Shown in pieces: positions 1-11,800 of a stretch of DNA of 64,000 bases (the stretch's first letter is position 1; each line of letters starts with the position of its first letter). The stretch lies in assembly GCA_026120185.1 (NCBI GenBank), contig JANUWF010001622.1, positions 1,736,001-1,800,000 on the forward strand. The letters run 5' to 3'. The stretch is from Voacanga thouarsii. Its lineage: Eukaryota; Streptophyta; Magnoliopsida; Gentianales; Apocynaceae. The translations under genes and the position numbers were made by a program. A model generated the notes under the pieces. It searched no databases. It saw only the letters and a program-made list of their open reading frames with translations, and was not told the origin of the DNA.

Positions 1-370
1 AGGGGGTAGCTAAGGAAAGATGAGGAGCCTCTAAATCATGTTTTATAAAGCTCTTCTTTTTTTCTTTTTTTTTGGGGGGGGGGGGGGGGTGGTGGGGTGC
101 TTTTCTAGCTTTCCATAAAATTTTGCAGCTTTTTGTGCTTCATTGCATCATCGACCTTCAGATGAAGTAAGAGTTCTCAAGGCTCTTTCAATTGCTGCAA
201 CCATATCAACTATTCTTCCTACTACTTTTCTTTTTTTTTTTTTTTGGGGGGGGAGGAGTTGTGTGTACTTGTGAGGAGAAGGAATCACATGTTCTGGTCT
301 AAATAAGGACAATAAAGACACTAGAACAACAGCAATCAATGGATAAACACTTTGTACTGAAGATGCTCAC
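1..370 (-). other. Intron sequence of the RGG-protein gene
   Basis: No exon of the RGG-protein gene is recognisable here. The stretch has two homopolymer junctions (T-run then G-run near 61-89 and 231-253). A 63-codon minus-strand open frame at 148-339 does not resemble the family's C-terminal domain, so I treat it as chance. Confidence 0.6.
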
Positions 371-2700
371 CTTATTCTCTGGCTCCTTCTCTTCAGTTTC
401 ATTTGCAGGAGCTTCTTTATTTCCCTCTGCTGTTTCTTCCTCTCCTGATGGTAACTTCTCAACATTTGGATTTTTCTCACCTTCACTCACAACTTCCTCG
501 GTCATCCTGCATAAGGAAAACATGATGTCAAAATATCATAATCAGATTCTTGAGAGTAAAGCAAAAATAAAACAGAAATGACATTTAGAATGATTAAAGT
601 TCACATGGCCGAAGGTAACGAGGAAATACTCACTGAGCAAGTTCATCAGTCTGAGTTCCCCAGTTCCCTCGGCCAGCTCCTTCACGTTTGAACTCATTTC
701 TGCAAATGAAACGTGTCCCACATTGAAAATGCAGTGTGGCAAACACATCATACAAAGGATACTATCACTTTATTATATTAAAACAGAAATCTTACCCACG
801 TCCTGTGCCACTGTGGCGGTCAAAAGCCCTGCGAGGCCGTTCTCCATCACCCAATTCCCCATTGCTAAAACCACCTCGGCGAGCGCCACGGAATGGACCA
901 CGGGGTCCACCGTAGCCACCTCGCCTTTCATTAGATTTTCCCGCATCTGCTTCTTCACCTGAAGCTTGACCACCAGAGAATTCTCTGTTACCAAATGCAT
1001 TCTCACTACTAGCCAATTCCCTGTTAAATCCACCGCCTCCACGACCACGCCCATAACCACGCCCGCCACCTCGTCCTCCTCCACGTCCACCTTCAGCTTT
1101 TGCCTCTCTCACTGTGGGAGTAGCCAACAACCAAACAAGTAGACATTAAGAAAATAAAAGGCAAATACATGTTTGTTGGGGGGGGGGGTAGAGCACAGGA
1201 TGACATGGATCAGGATTTTGCGGACAGAAGTAAATTTGATCAAGAATTTGCACATCAAAAACATCGAACAAAAAGGATGGATTTCACAAATAAGATCTCA
1301 CAGAATGCATAAGTAAATGGGTTGTCAATAAACAAGCAGGAACAAAATATGCACTTTACATATCTTTGGGTGCATAATAGTAGCATATATGTCAGAACTC
1401 TAATTTCCTCCTATATTATCTCCACCCTCTGATTCTACAAATAAGTATACTAACTTTCCAAATAAATTTCTATTTATTCTTGTCCATACTTGTGGAAGAT
1501 CCATAAACACATTCTTTCATTGGCCAAGTCCTTCTAAAAAATCGCAAATTGATGAGTTAACAAATAGATCCCCAGACAAAATTAACACCACCAAAAACCA
1601 ATGATAAAGTGAAGAAGCTTTAAAAACTAAGAGGAAGATGTTGGATCTTCTAGTGGGAAGTTAAATTCTCATTTGTAACATACATACCAAACCCCTTCTC
1701 TTAACTTGAAAGGAGTGAAAGGATGTACTACACCAAAAAGTACATGCTTATGTAAGGACTTTTTGAAACATAACTGAAATGAGGAAAGCAACTATAGCTG
1801 CATACATACAGCAAAGCAAACTGCTATAAATGCCAGATATGCACAATACAACACCAAGAAGTTTTCATCATCCCCGAGAGAGAGTGAAAAATGCAGCATG
1901 TCATTGTTGAACCAGCCTTACAACACAACCAGGCATATTTACAGATATATATAAGGAAATCCTAAATTAATATAAAAACAAGAAATTCCTGAGTGCCAAC
2001 ACATTTCCTTAACTGCACTAGGCTTAGCTGCGGGTAATATGTAGCAACCCAGAACGGTAAAACTATGAGGAAAAAAAAAAAAGATACGGTTCTAGTTCAG
2101 TACTACCCAAAAAAGAAAAAGGTTTTTCAGGCTAGTATTTATGGAATTTCAGGCGACTAGTAGGGAGGACATCAAGCAATCATGGAAGAATTAACAAAAA
2201 GATTTTATTTTCACCCAACTACCTAAGAAAAATTGGCGCACCAAGATACCAATTGAAGAGAAAATACTCGAAAATACGAAATGTTAATAAAGTCAAACTC
2301 ATATATCAGGACACCATTACTATCGCTCTTGGTAATCAATTAAATAAAAAGACGTCTTCTTTATAAGTTATTAACCGAACCCTTCCATCTGTTTCCTTTA
2401 TCCATCTACATTCAAGACCATTTTCTACAGAGAAACTAATATTCTTTTGAAATCGTATAGTACTTTAAGAGACTGTGAAGATTAAGGGGTATAAGACAAA
2501 AAGTGAGACTGACCGGCTTGAACAGGTGGAATAGGCTTGGTCGGAAGCTTAGCAGCCGGCTTCGACTGCTGCTGCTGAGCAGCGGGCGCCGAAGCCTTCT
2601 TAGTTTGGGCCGGAACCTTTTGCTGCTGAGCAGCGATCAACTGCGACGGGTCCTCGGTGTCATCGTCGCCCAACAAATCAAATGGGTTCACAGTCGCCAT
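371..2700 (-). CDS. RGG-box RNA-binding protein (RGGA/RGGB-like, SERBP1/Stm1 family), 5' part
   Basis: Partial gene; the 3' exons lie left of position 1. Coding exons, read on the minus strand, are 2700-2514, 1111-796, 699-634 and 506-371. All joins use GT-AG and keep frame. The ATG at 2698-2700 opens with MATVNPFDLLGDDD, the acidic Stm1-like N-terminus of this family, followed by a Gln/Ala/Pro/Lys-rich stretch. Exon 2 carries the RGG box (RGGGRGGGRGYGRGRGGGG) and the start of the HABP4/PAI-RBP1 domain (RRAFDRHSGTGRG). Exon 3 completes it with GAGRGNWGTQTDELAQ. Exon 4 is the Glu-rich spacer ending NETEEKEPENK. Related plant proteins bind mRNA or ribosomes and influence stress responses. The expected next exon, beginning near EMTLDEYEK, is not found between 1 and 370, so that stretch is intron. 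Family identity is firm; which paralogue it is remains open. Confidence 0.92.
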
Positions 2701-2862
2701 TTTCAGTCACTGAAACACAACCCCAAGCTTTCCTTTTTTCTTCAAGACTTATCACAAAAGATTAATTTAAAGTTATATCCATTGTTTTCAGAATAGATAC
2801 CACAGATCTATGAAAAGCCCTTAGGGTCCTCTTGAGAGAGAAGATAGAAGAAGGGTTTGGTG

Positions 2863-2870
2863 AAACCCTA
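2863..2870 (+). promoter_or_regulatory. telo-box (AAACCCTA) in the 5' leader of the RGG-protein gene
   Basis: AAACCCTA lies about 165 bp upstream of the ATG, inside the predicted transcribed leader. Telo-boxes are common near transcription starts of plant genes for translation and ribosome components, which fits a ribosome/mRNA-associated protein. The sequence match is direct; the function is inferred. Confidence 0.55.
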
Positions 2871-2946
2871 GCCGCAATGCAATCACTGTTGAGAGAGAGG
2901 GGAAGTGAGTGAGAGTAGGAGAAAGAACCTGATCTGAAAATCCCCA

Positions 2947-2955
2947 ATTTATATT
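2947..2955 (-). promoter_or_regulatory. Probable TATA box of the RGG-protein gene
   Basis: On the minus strand this reads AATATAAAT, about 250 bp upstream of the ATG and just upstream of a pyrimidine-rich and GA-rich leader. The position suits a start site near 2915-2925. Confidence 0.5.
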
Positions 2956-2957
2956 GT

Positions 2958-3689
2958 TGCTGTTCTATGGAGCCCGTGTGTGCTCTCCGATATTTTATTT
3001 TTTTATTTTACTGATGCTCTTTTTTATTAAAAATATTTAAAACTATTTTAATTAATGCTAAATATCTTAAAATTTCATTGATGTTTTAAATTTATTTTGT
3101 TCTTATAAATTATTATTTGACTTTAAAATTATTATTTTATTAATAATTTTAAAATTAATGTGCCTTTAAAAATACATTTAATTCTCGAGATATTAATAGT
3201 GTAATTTTTGTATTTATTGCAAAAAATTACTATTATTTTAAATTTTTTAATTTTATTTTAGATTCAGTGCACAAATAGATACTTGTGTTGGATGCCACGT
3301 GGGCAAAGCTGTTATTGGCAGTAGGGCACAAGTTGTGCTGTCTTCCTAATCTTTTTAGGGAATGTTATAAAATTTAGGTAGTATTAGAATAAAACTTACG
3401 CACTATACATTAAGAAAATTCTAATTATTTTTTACATAATAATTTTTTCAAACTTCTCTCTTTTTTTTTTCTCACAAATTTTTCACAGAATGATGGTGTC
3501 TTTTTTAATTAGTGGTGTCTCCACTAAATGGTGAATATCCATAAAAATTCATAATCTAATAGTTTACATAAATCCATAATTAGTGGAGCTTCCACTAATA
3601 TATTCATAATAGGGGAATATTTATTACTAATTTTTTGAGGATTTGTTGGGTAAACAAATCTTATTAATGCATTGTCTTTTTACCTTATG

Positions 3690-3738
<49 letters not shown>

Positions 3739-5821
3739 CCCATATCAATGTATATTTTTATACTATACATAATTGAATTGATACGGATAATAATAAGATG
3801 TCATTTATTTTGATCGAGTATTTTTTATTATGTATAAATTTTGATTTTGTTTTTTTTAATATTATTGAAAATTAAAACCATTCAAACTTTATAAATAAAT
3901 TTTGATTAACATAAAATTCAATTTTGTATTTGATTTTTTACATTTTTTTCAATCATCTTCATAAATACTAGTACACATTATGAACGAATATTAAAGTTAT
4001 AGCACAAATATATTATCTCCTTCGGGGACAAAAAATCAATTCCATGTTAGGGTTGATAAGATTAGAATAAAAAGAGAGCAAATGGAAGGGAAGAAAATAT
4101 AGGGATAAGATTAGATAAAAAACTTATCAATGTCTTTGTCCAAAAGGTGAACAAAAATCTAAAGAACCCAAATAGACTTTAATAATTTATTTATACGAAT
4201 TAAAATTACCTTATATAATAAATTTTAATTTTTATTATGCAGTATAATTAATAAATTTGTTTTTTCTTATGTAAGAAATTTTAGACTATGTATATTTTAC
4301 GTAAGAGAAAAAACAAAAAAAGTAATATTAGTATCTTAATTATTGAGTTATATTATCACAAAATACTTTGAATCAGAATCTTAATCTTCACTATATGCAA
4401 TGTTTGCTTTAGTATTTTAGATTCTATTCTACCTATGTTGCTTGTCCAAATAAACTTTTAAGTTTTATAATAGGATGGTGATATTGCCAGAGCAACCCTC
4501 TACCTGCCAAGGTAATTTTATTTGAAATTACCCTAATACCCTTCAATCAATTATATAAGATCTTATTAAATTCAAACTCTTTCAAATATTGAGATAAACT
4601 TTCCTTTCCTCAACTTTTACGTAAGAGAAGGTGCTTTATGATATTTTTATCATTTTCCTCTTCCTCTCACTCCTCTATGAATACAAAATATATATACCTT
4701 AGATCTGAAGAACCCAAAAAACATAGATTCTTGTGTGTAAAAGTTTCTTTGTAAACGAATTTATTTCTTCCCCGCCCCTTTCATCTCTTCTATGTATTGA
4801 ATCAGAAAAATTGCATCAATTTAGAAGAACCCAACTTCTTTTTCAAGCAGTCTTTATGTTTTCTCTTAATATATATTAATAAAGTTTCAGCAACTTCAAA
4901 TGCCTCCTAAAAGATTCCAGTATAAACTGAGAAATAGTTGAGAATTAAAGAAAGAAAAAAAAAGCAATAATCAAATTAGCTGGCCCAAGAGAGCCCTCTG
5001 TTCAAAGTATATATCGATACTTTTTTATGCAGAGGTTAACCCCGAATCCCTTGCTTGGCCTATTGCAGCTCCTCTTCCAGTTCAGAGATAGGGAATAGGG
5101 AGAGAGAAGAGGAGAGATCGAAGGAAAATGGAACGAAGAGAATCAAATCCATATTTAATAAGATTATTTGAGATTGAGAAAAAGGTACTAGAGTTATTTT
5201 AAGGGAATTTGTTCAAGTAATATCTCTAGCCTTTTTAATATATGGTATAAATAGATAAAAATTAATTTGAGATGAATTTTATAAAAATTTATTAAATATA
5301 TGGTGTCAAATAAGATTTTAAAAGAGAAAAAATAATGTGTATGAGTAATGACAAATTTTCAATTTTTGAAAGATAAAAATTATATAAAATAATAATATAT
5401 TTGAATTAAAGTACAAATTTAGTTTGGGATGATAGTAAAAAATTTCAATTCAAGTTCTAATTATTTAATGAAAAAAATTAAGATAGTCACATTTTTAAAA
5501 GTTTTGTGGTAAAATGGTGAAATCAACAAAATGGGGTACTATACTGTAAATATACATAATTTTAGGCTTCATTTAGCAGAAAGAGTTCCTGCAAGTCTCT
5601 GGATCCATTGCCTCCAAATTCCAATCCCCTCTTCGCTCTATCTTCAGGCAGGAATTATAAGATAGAGCCTTCTTCTGCAGGCTAAGGTTTATGTCGTTTG
5701 GCTTCACTTGTGTCCACAATTAGCCTTCAGAACACCTTCCTTCTAGGGACCTCCAGCCATTCTTTTCCTCTTCTCGTACCCTTTAAGCCTGTACTGAACT
5801 CTAAAAGAGGCACACAAAAGA
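2958..5821. other. Divergent intergenic region between the RGG-protein and GlyRS genes
   Basis: This AT-rich stretch separates two divergently transcribed genes. I see no coding sequence. It holds an (AT)n microsatellite at 3692-3735 and a degenerate inverted-repeat structure around 4485-5235 that may be an old MITE. The last 250 bp before 5822 should contain the promoter and leader of the synthetase gene, but I could not fix a TATA box there. Confidence 0.6.
3692..3735. repeat. (AT)n microsatellite
   Basis: About 22 uninterrupted AT units in the intergenic region. Confidence 0.95.
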
Positions 5822-8800
5822 ATGGCAGTACTCACATTCCCCTTGGTAACCTCAATCCTTAAACCCCACAAATCTCATCTTTCGTTAATCTTTGCCAAGT
5901 CAAGTGCAAGCCCTTTTACTTTCAGGCAGCGTCTTTTCTTTAAGAGAACCATAGCGTCCGCTATAAGCATTAACTCTTCAGTGTCTCAAGAATCATCCAC
6001 GGACCCTGCCAGTACAGAACAGCCCAAGAAATTATCCGTTCCCACTTTCCAGCAAGCCATTCAGCGCCTTCAGGTTTTTATAGTCGTGATTTTATTGTGC
6101 CTGCTAGCTAATATTTCATTTAAATGCTGCCTTTTTGAATTTCAAGAGAATGCAAGAAATGGTTCTGAAGTACTAACGCGAATTTTAAATTCATATGAAG
6201 CCATGTGATTTTTTAAAAAATATATTTTTGGGTTGCAAATTCAGCGGAATGGTTGTGATTTTCGATTGTGTTGCAAGGTCTCTTTTCTTGCATTTTCAGG
6301 AGGAGGAGGAGGAGGAGGATGATGATGATTATTTATTTATTTATGTTTTTTCCCATTTCTGAACCTCCGAGGACAACACACGATTCATCTTTTTTGATGC
6401 TACAGGAATATTGGGCTTCTGTAGGATGTGCTGTAATGCAATGCAGCAATACTGAGGTAATCTTTGGACTTTGTGCAAGATTTTTACATTCCATCCTCTC
6501 CCACACGCCCTTTCTCTAGAGCAAGCAATGCGTTATCGTTAGCTTAAAGCTTGAGTGCTTCTTTTGCTAGAACACTTGCTTCCATATCCTTATATATGGT
6601 TCATGATTTAATTGTAACCTTTATCCTTATGCCATGCACTTATCTAGAAGTGTGTGCATTTACATACATGAAGTGCTTCCAAAACATGAATGCATTCGGT
6701 AGATATTCATGTGTGGATTCTTATATTTTTGTTGTTATTATGACTGTTCAATGGAGGTTAAGAATGACATTTGATGGAATATTTTCTCTTTTGGTTCTTT
6801 TTTTTGGGGGGGGGGTGGGGTTTGGATGGTGGAGTAGAATATAATGATTTTGCTTTTCCCAAGTTCCTGTCTGATTTTTGGGTTTTTGATGCATTGAGCA
6901 GGTTGGAGCTGGGACTATGAATCCCCTGACATTCCTAAGGGTTCTGGGTCCTGAGCCCTGGAAGGTTGCGTAAGTATGCTTTCGATGTTAGTTGTTACCT
7001 AAGTTGCAAAACTAGGACAATACACTGGTGTTCATGTGTTTAGAATGATAATTGTAGTTACAGTAAATTAGGCAGAAAATGAAAGAAGTAAAAGCAAAAT
7101 TAGGTACATGACCATTCACTAACACTAGAACCTTGGGGATGAGAAACATGAATATACTGCAGTAATGGAAATTGGTACCCATGAGAGGGAAATAAAAATG
7201 ATACTCCGAAATGTTTGATGTATGATTGTTATTATTATTATTACTACTTTTTGCGTTGTGATGAATTTCATTATTTGTCCTTCTATTGTGGAGAAAGAAA
7301 GGGAAAAAATTTCTCTTATTTTTCCTCACTCTTATATGGTATACCATCTACTATAATATATAGTGCTATACAAGAGAAATAATAGGAAACTAAATCTTTC
7401 CATATCCCCTGACATAAGGGATATCAACTACATCCCTAATTCAACTACACAGTAATATACACTTAGGTGACCGCTAATATACAACTTGACACTCCCCTTC
7501 AAGCTGAGGAATAGATGTCATCCATTCCCAGCTTGGAAATTATCTTATGGAAATTCAAACTACTAAGTCCCTTCGTTAAAACATGTGCTAGTTGATTTCC
7601 TGATTGAACATATGACATGCACACTAGTCATTCTTCAAGCTTTTCCTTAATAAAATGCTGATCAATCTCCACATGCTTAGTCTTATCATGTTGTGAGCAA
7701 TATTGATTGCTGATTTATTGTTGCAATAGAGCTTTATAGGACCTTCCCTTTTGATCTTCAAGTCATCTAGGATAATCTTCGACCACAGCAACTCACACAA
7801 GCCTTGAGTAATTGCTCTAAATTCTGCCTCTGCTGATGATCTAGCCACAACATTCTGTTTCTTGCTTCTCCACGTTACCAAATTACCTCCAAGGAATGTA
7901 CAATAGCCTATAGCTGACCTCCTATCCACCAAAGATCCCATGTAGTCCGCATCTGTATAAGCTTCCAGAGTAAGATTGCCATTCTTTTTTAACAGAATTC
8001 CTTTTCCTGGATTGCCTTTCAGGTAATGAAGTATCCTATATGTAGCTTGTAGATGCGATTCTCTTAGGTCATGCATGAACTGACTGATCACGCTCACAGA
8101 ATATGCTATATCGGGTCGAGTATGAGCAAGATATATAAGTCTTCCTGCTAACCTCTGGTACATCCCTCTGTCAACGGCTGATTCTTCTTTGGCTTCTCCA
8201 AGTTTCTGATTTGAGTCCATTGGAGTAGAGATTGGTTTACACCCAAGTTTTCCCGTTTCTTTCAAAAGATCAACCACATACTTTTCGCTGAGATATAAAA
8301 ATTCCTTGTCTAGAATATGCCATCTCAATACCAAGGAAATACTTCAATCTTCCAAGTTCCTTTATTTCAAATTCTTTAATCAATCGTTCCTTCAATTTCA
8401 ATTTCTCCTTCTCGTCATTCCCAGTCACAATAATGTCGTCGACATAAACTAGGAGTGCAGTCACTCCCCCTTTAGCCGTATGCTTGATAAAGAGAGTGTG
8501 ATCACCTTGACTCTGTTTATATCCTGAACCTTTCATTACCTTGGCGAATTTGCCAAACCATGCCCTCGGAGATTGCTTGAGTCCATAGGGTGCCTTTCCA
8601 AGTCTACAACTTTGTTCCCTGTGTCTTCTTTAAAGCCTGGTAGAATGTTCATGTCAATTTCTTCTTGTAGGTCTCCATGTAGGAAGGCATTTTTCACATC
8701 GTACTGCAGAAGTTGCAATTAAAGTGAGCTGCCAAGGATAACAAAATTCTTATAGTATTCATTTTCACTACTGGGGCAAACATCTCCTGGTAATAAACTT

Positions 8801-11800
8801 TATAAGTTTGAGTATATCCTTTAACAACTAATCTTGCTTTATATCTCTCAAGACATCCATTAGCTTTGTATTTTAAAGTGAAGATCCACTTACAGTCAAC
8901 TATGTTTTTCCCTTTTGGTTTCTCAACAATCTCCCGTGCCCGATTCTTCTCTAATGCATTCATTTCCTCTCTCATAGTGTTCCTCCATTCCCTTTTTGAT
9001 AATGCCTCAGACACAGTATTAGGAATAGAAATGGTGTTTAGGTTAGCAATGAATTTTTTGTGGGACGGTGATAAGTGTTTGAGTGACACATTATGAGATA
9101 ATGGATATAGTGGTCGCTTGGTGCATTCCCTAGTGCCTTTTCTAATAGTAATGGGAATATGGGAATCATCTGTTGGTGTGTCACTTGATTGACTATGTTG
9201 AGAAGGATCAGTTCTTACCGTGGACTCATTACCAGAATTCAAGTGGGATTCTTGGACTTGTGTTTGGTCTGGGACAGTTGCTCTTCTGGAGTACACCTTT
9301 GAAAATCTCGGAGAATCATGAATAACAAGAGTTGGGATAGGAGAGAAGAGTGCATTTTCTGGGTTGGGTGCTGGACTGGTGGACACTGATCTGGAAGATG
9401 TAGGACCGTTTGGAAGTATAGGTACTGTATTGGGAGACACTGGACTAGGAGGTATGGGTTCTGTAGTTTTTGGGATGGATATTGAACGATTAATGGAAGA
9501 TGGATTGGAGGATGGTAGATCAAGGGGTTCAAATGACTCAAAAGGACTATCTTCCATCACGGATATTTCCCCCAGAATATAAGACTTGGAGAAATATGGT
9601 TTGTTTTTGGTGAAGGTGACATCGGTTGAGACATAGAATTTTCTAGAAGAAGGATTGTAGCATTTATACCCTCGTTGTGTCGGGGAATAGACCAGAAAGA
9701 CGCACTTAATTGCACGGGGATCTAACTTCCATCAATGTTGACTATGGACATGAACAAATGCAGTACAACCGAATACCCTGGGTGTGAGTCCATTTGATGT
9801 TCTGAAGTGGGGATAAAAGGTATTAAGGGTTTCCATGGGGCTTTTATTGTCTAAAACGCGTGAGGGAAGTCTATTTATCATGTATGCAGCGGTAAGAACA
9901 ACCTCTTCCCAATAGGTTTTTGGAACATTCCCATGGAACAATAAAGCTCGGGTTGTATTTAGCAAGTGTCCATTTTTCCTTTCAGCGACACCATTTTGTT
10001 GAGGGGTGTCAACACAGGATGACTCATGGATAATTCCCTGGTTTTGAAAATAGGGTGACAAAATTTGGTTGAAATATTCTCTAGCATTGTCCGACTTGAA
10101 GTTTTTAATGTTAACCCCAAATTGATTTTGAATCATGGAATGAACTGAGGAATAACAATGCTAACGTCCGATTTATGTTTGAGTAAGAAGAGCCAGGTGA
10201 CCCGAGTACAATCATCAATTAATGAAACAAACCAACGAGCCCCAATAACATTTGAAACAGGAGAGGGGCCCCAAATATCACTGTGGATCAAATGGAATGG
10301 ATGAGAGCTTTTGTGATTGCTAATAGGAAAAAGTACACGAGCGTGTTTTGCCAATTCACAAATGTCACAATGAAAATCTGCAATATCGAATCTTTTGAAT
10401 AAACTAGGAAACATAACCTTTAGGACTCTAAAAGAAGGATGACCAAGGTGGAAATGATGAAGCCAAAGGACATCTTTATTTGAATGATTAAAAAAAGACA
10501 CAGACAAATTATTCATGGTTTTCTAAGAAGATTCGAGATGATAGAGACCGTCCCTTTCTGTAGCAAGTCCAATCTTCCTCCCCGAGCCCTGATCCTGAAA
10601 AACACAGTAAGAAGACGAGAAAACAGCATGGCATTTAAGGTCATGAGTGAGCTTTTGAATGGAAACAAGACTGGCGGACAATTTTCATATTTAAGGTCGT
10701 GATTTAGTTTCCTATTAATTCTCTTGTATAACACTATATATTATAGTAGATGGTGTAACATATAAGAGTGAGGAAAAATAAGATATTTTTTTTTTCCTTT
10801 CTTTCTCAACATGGTATCAGAGACCTAGGAATTTCCTGGAGTTTTCTGTGTCTTTGGACAGCCATTATTGCTGACTTTTCTCAGCCGTCATTGCTGATTT
10901 TTCATTGCTGCTTTTTCCTCAGTCTTCATTTCTGACTTTTCTCAGCCTTCGTTGCTGACTTTTCAACTCACTCAGCCTTTATTGCTGTTTTTATAATACA
11001 CCATGTCAGCCTCTGACATCACCGTGTCTAGCTAGTCCAATTCATCTGTAGACTCCAATTCTGTTAAGAAGATTTGAGATTTGCAGAATGTTCGGGCATC
11101 CTATAGACTTAATGGGAAGAATTTTCTCAAGTGGTCTCAATTTATTTGCGCATACCTCAAGGGCAAAAGGAGACTCTATCATCTTCTCAGCTCAGGACCT
11201 GCGAAGGAAGACCCAGCGTTTGAAGCCTGGGACGAAGAGGATTCGATGATCATGTCCTGGTTATGGGATTCCATAGATCCTGTGATTAGTGACACGTGCA
11301 TGTTTTTTGTCACAGCAAAGGAGATATGGGAGTTTATTCGTTGCACGTACTCAAAGGCTGGTGGTGCTACCCAAGTGCATGAGATCAAGGTCAAAACCGA
11401 AGGAACAAAACAAGGAGACAAATCAGTCACGGAGTATGCAAATCTGTTGCAAAATTTGTTGCAAGAACTCGATCATTACCCAGTTTTCAACATGAAATCT
11501 CCTGAAGATGCTACAGTTTTAAAGAACTTCATAGAGCAGGACTTGAGGAGTGAGGAGTGAGTCATATGGTCTGTGGCACTAGAGTCAATTATCTAAGAAT
11601 GGGCATAATACTTATTTGAGGCATTCATACAAATAGAAAGTGAAGGTTTACCTGAGAAGGCCAAGGAGCACGCTCCAGAGGTCTTACTAAGAGATTCCAA
11701 CAGGGTTCTTATCTTCTCAACCTCCTCACCATTGAGTGTTCTTGTTTCTAAACGTTTAGAACCTTCATCTACGTTAGGCTGTTCTGCTAAGTGTGCTTGA

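Noticed and set aside
148..339. 63-codon minus-strand frame near the left edge
   Set aside because: Does not match the C-terminal domain of the RGG protein, and a homopolymer supplies its Lys run; best read as intron.
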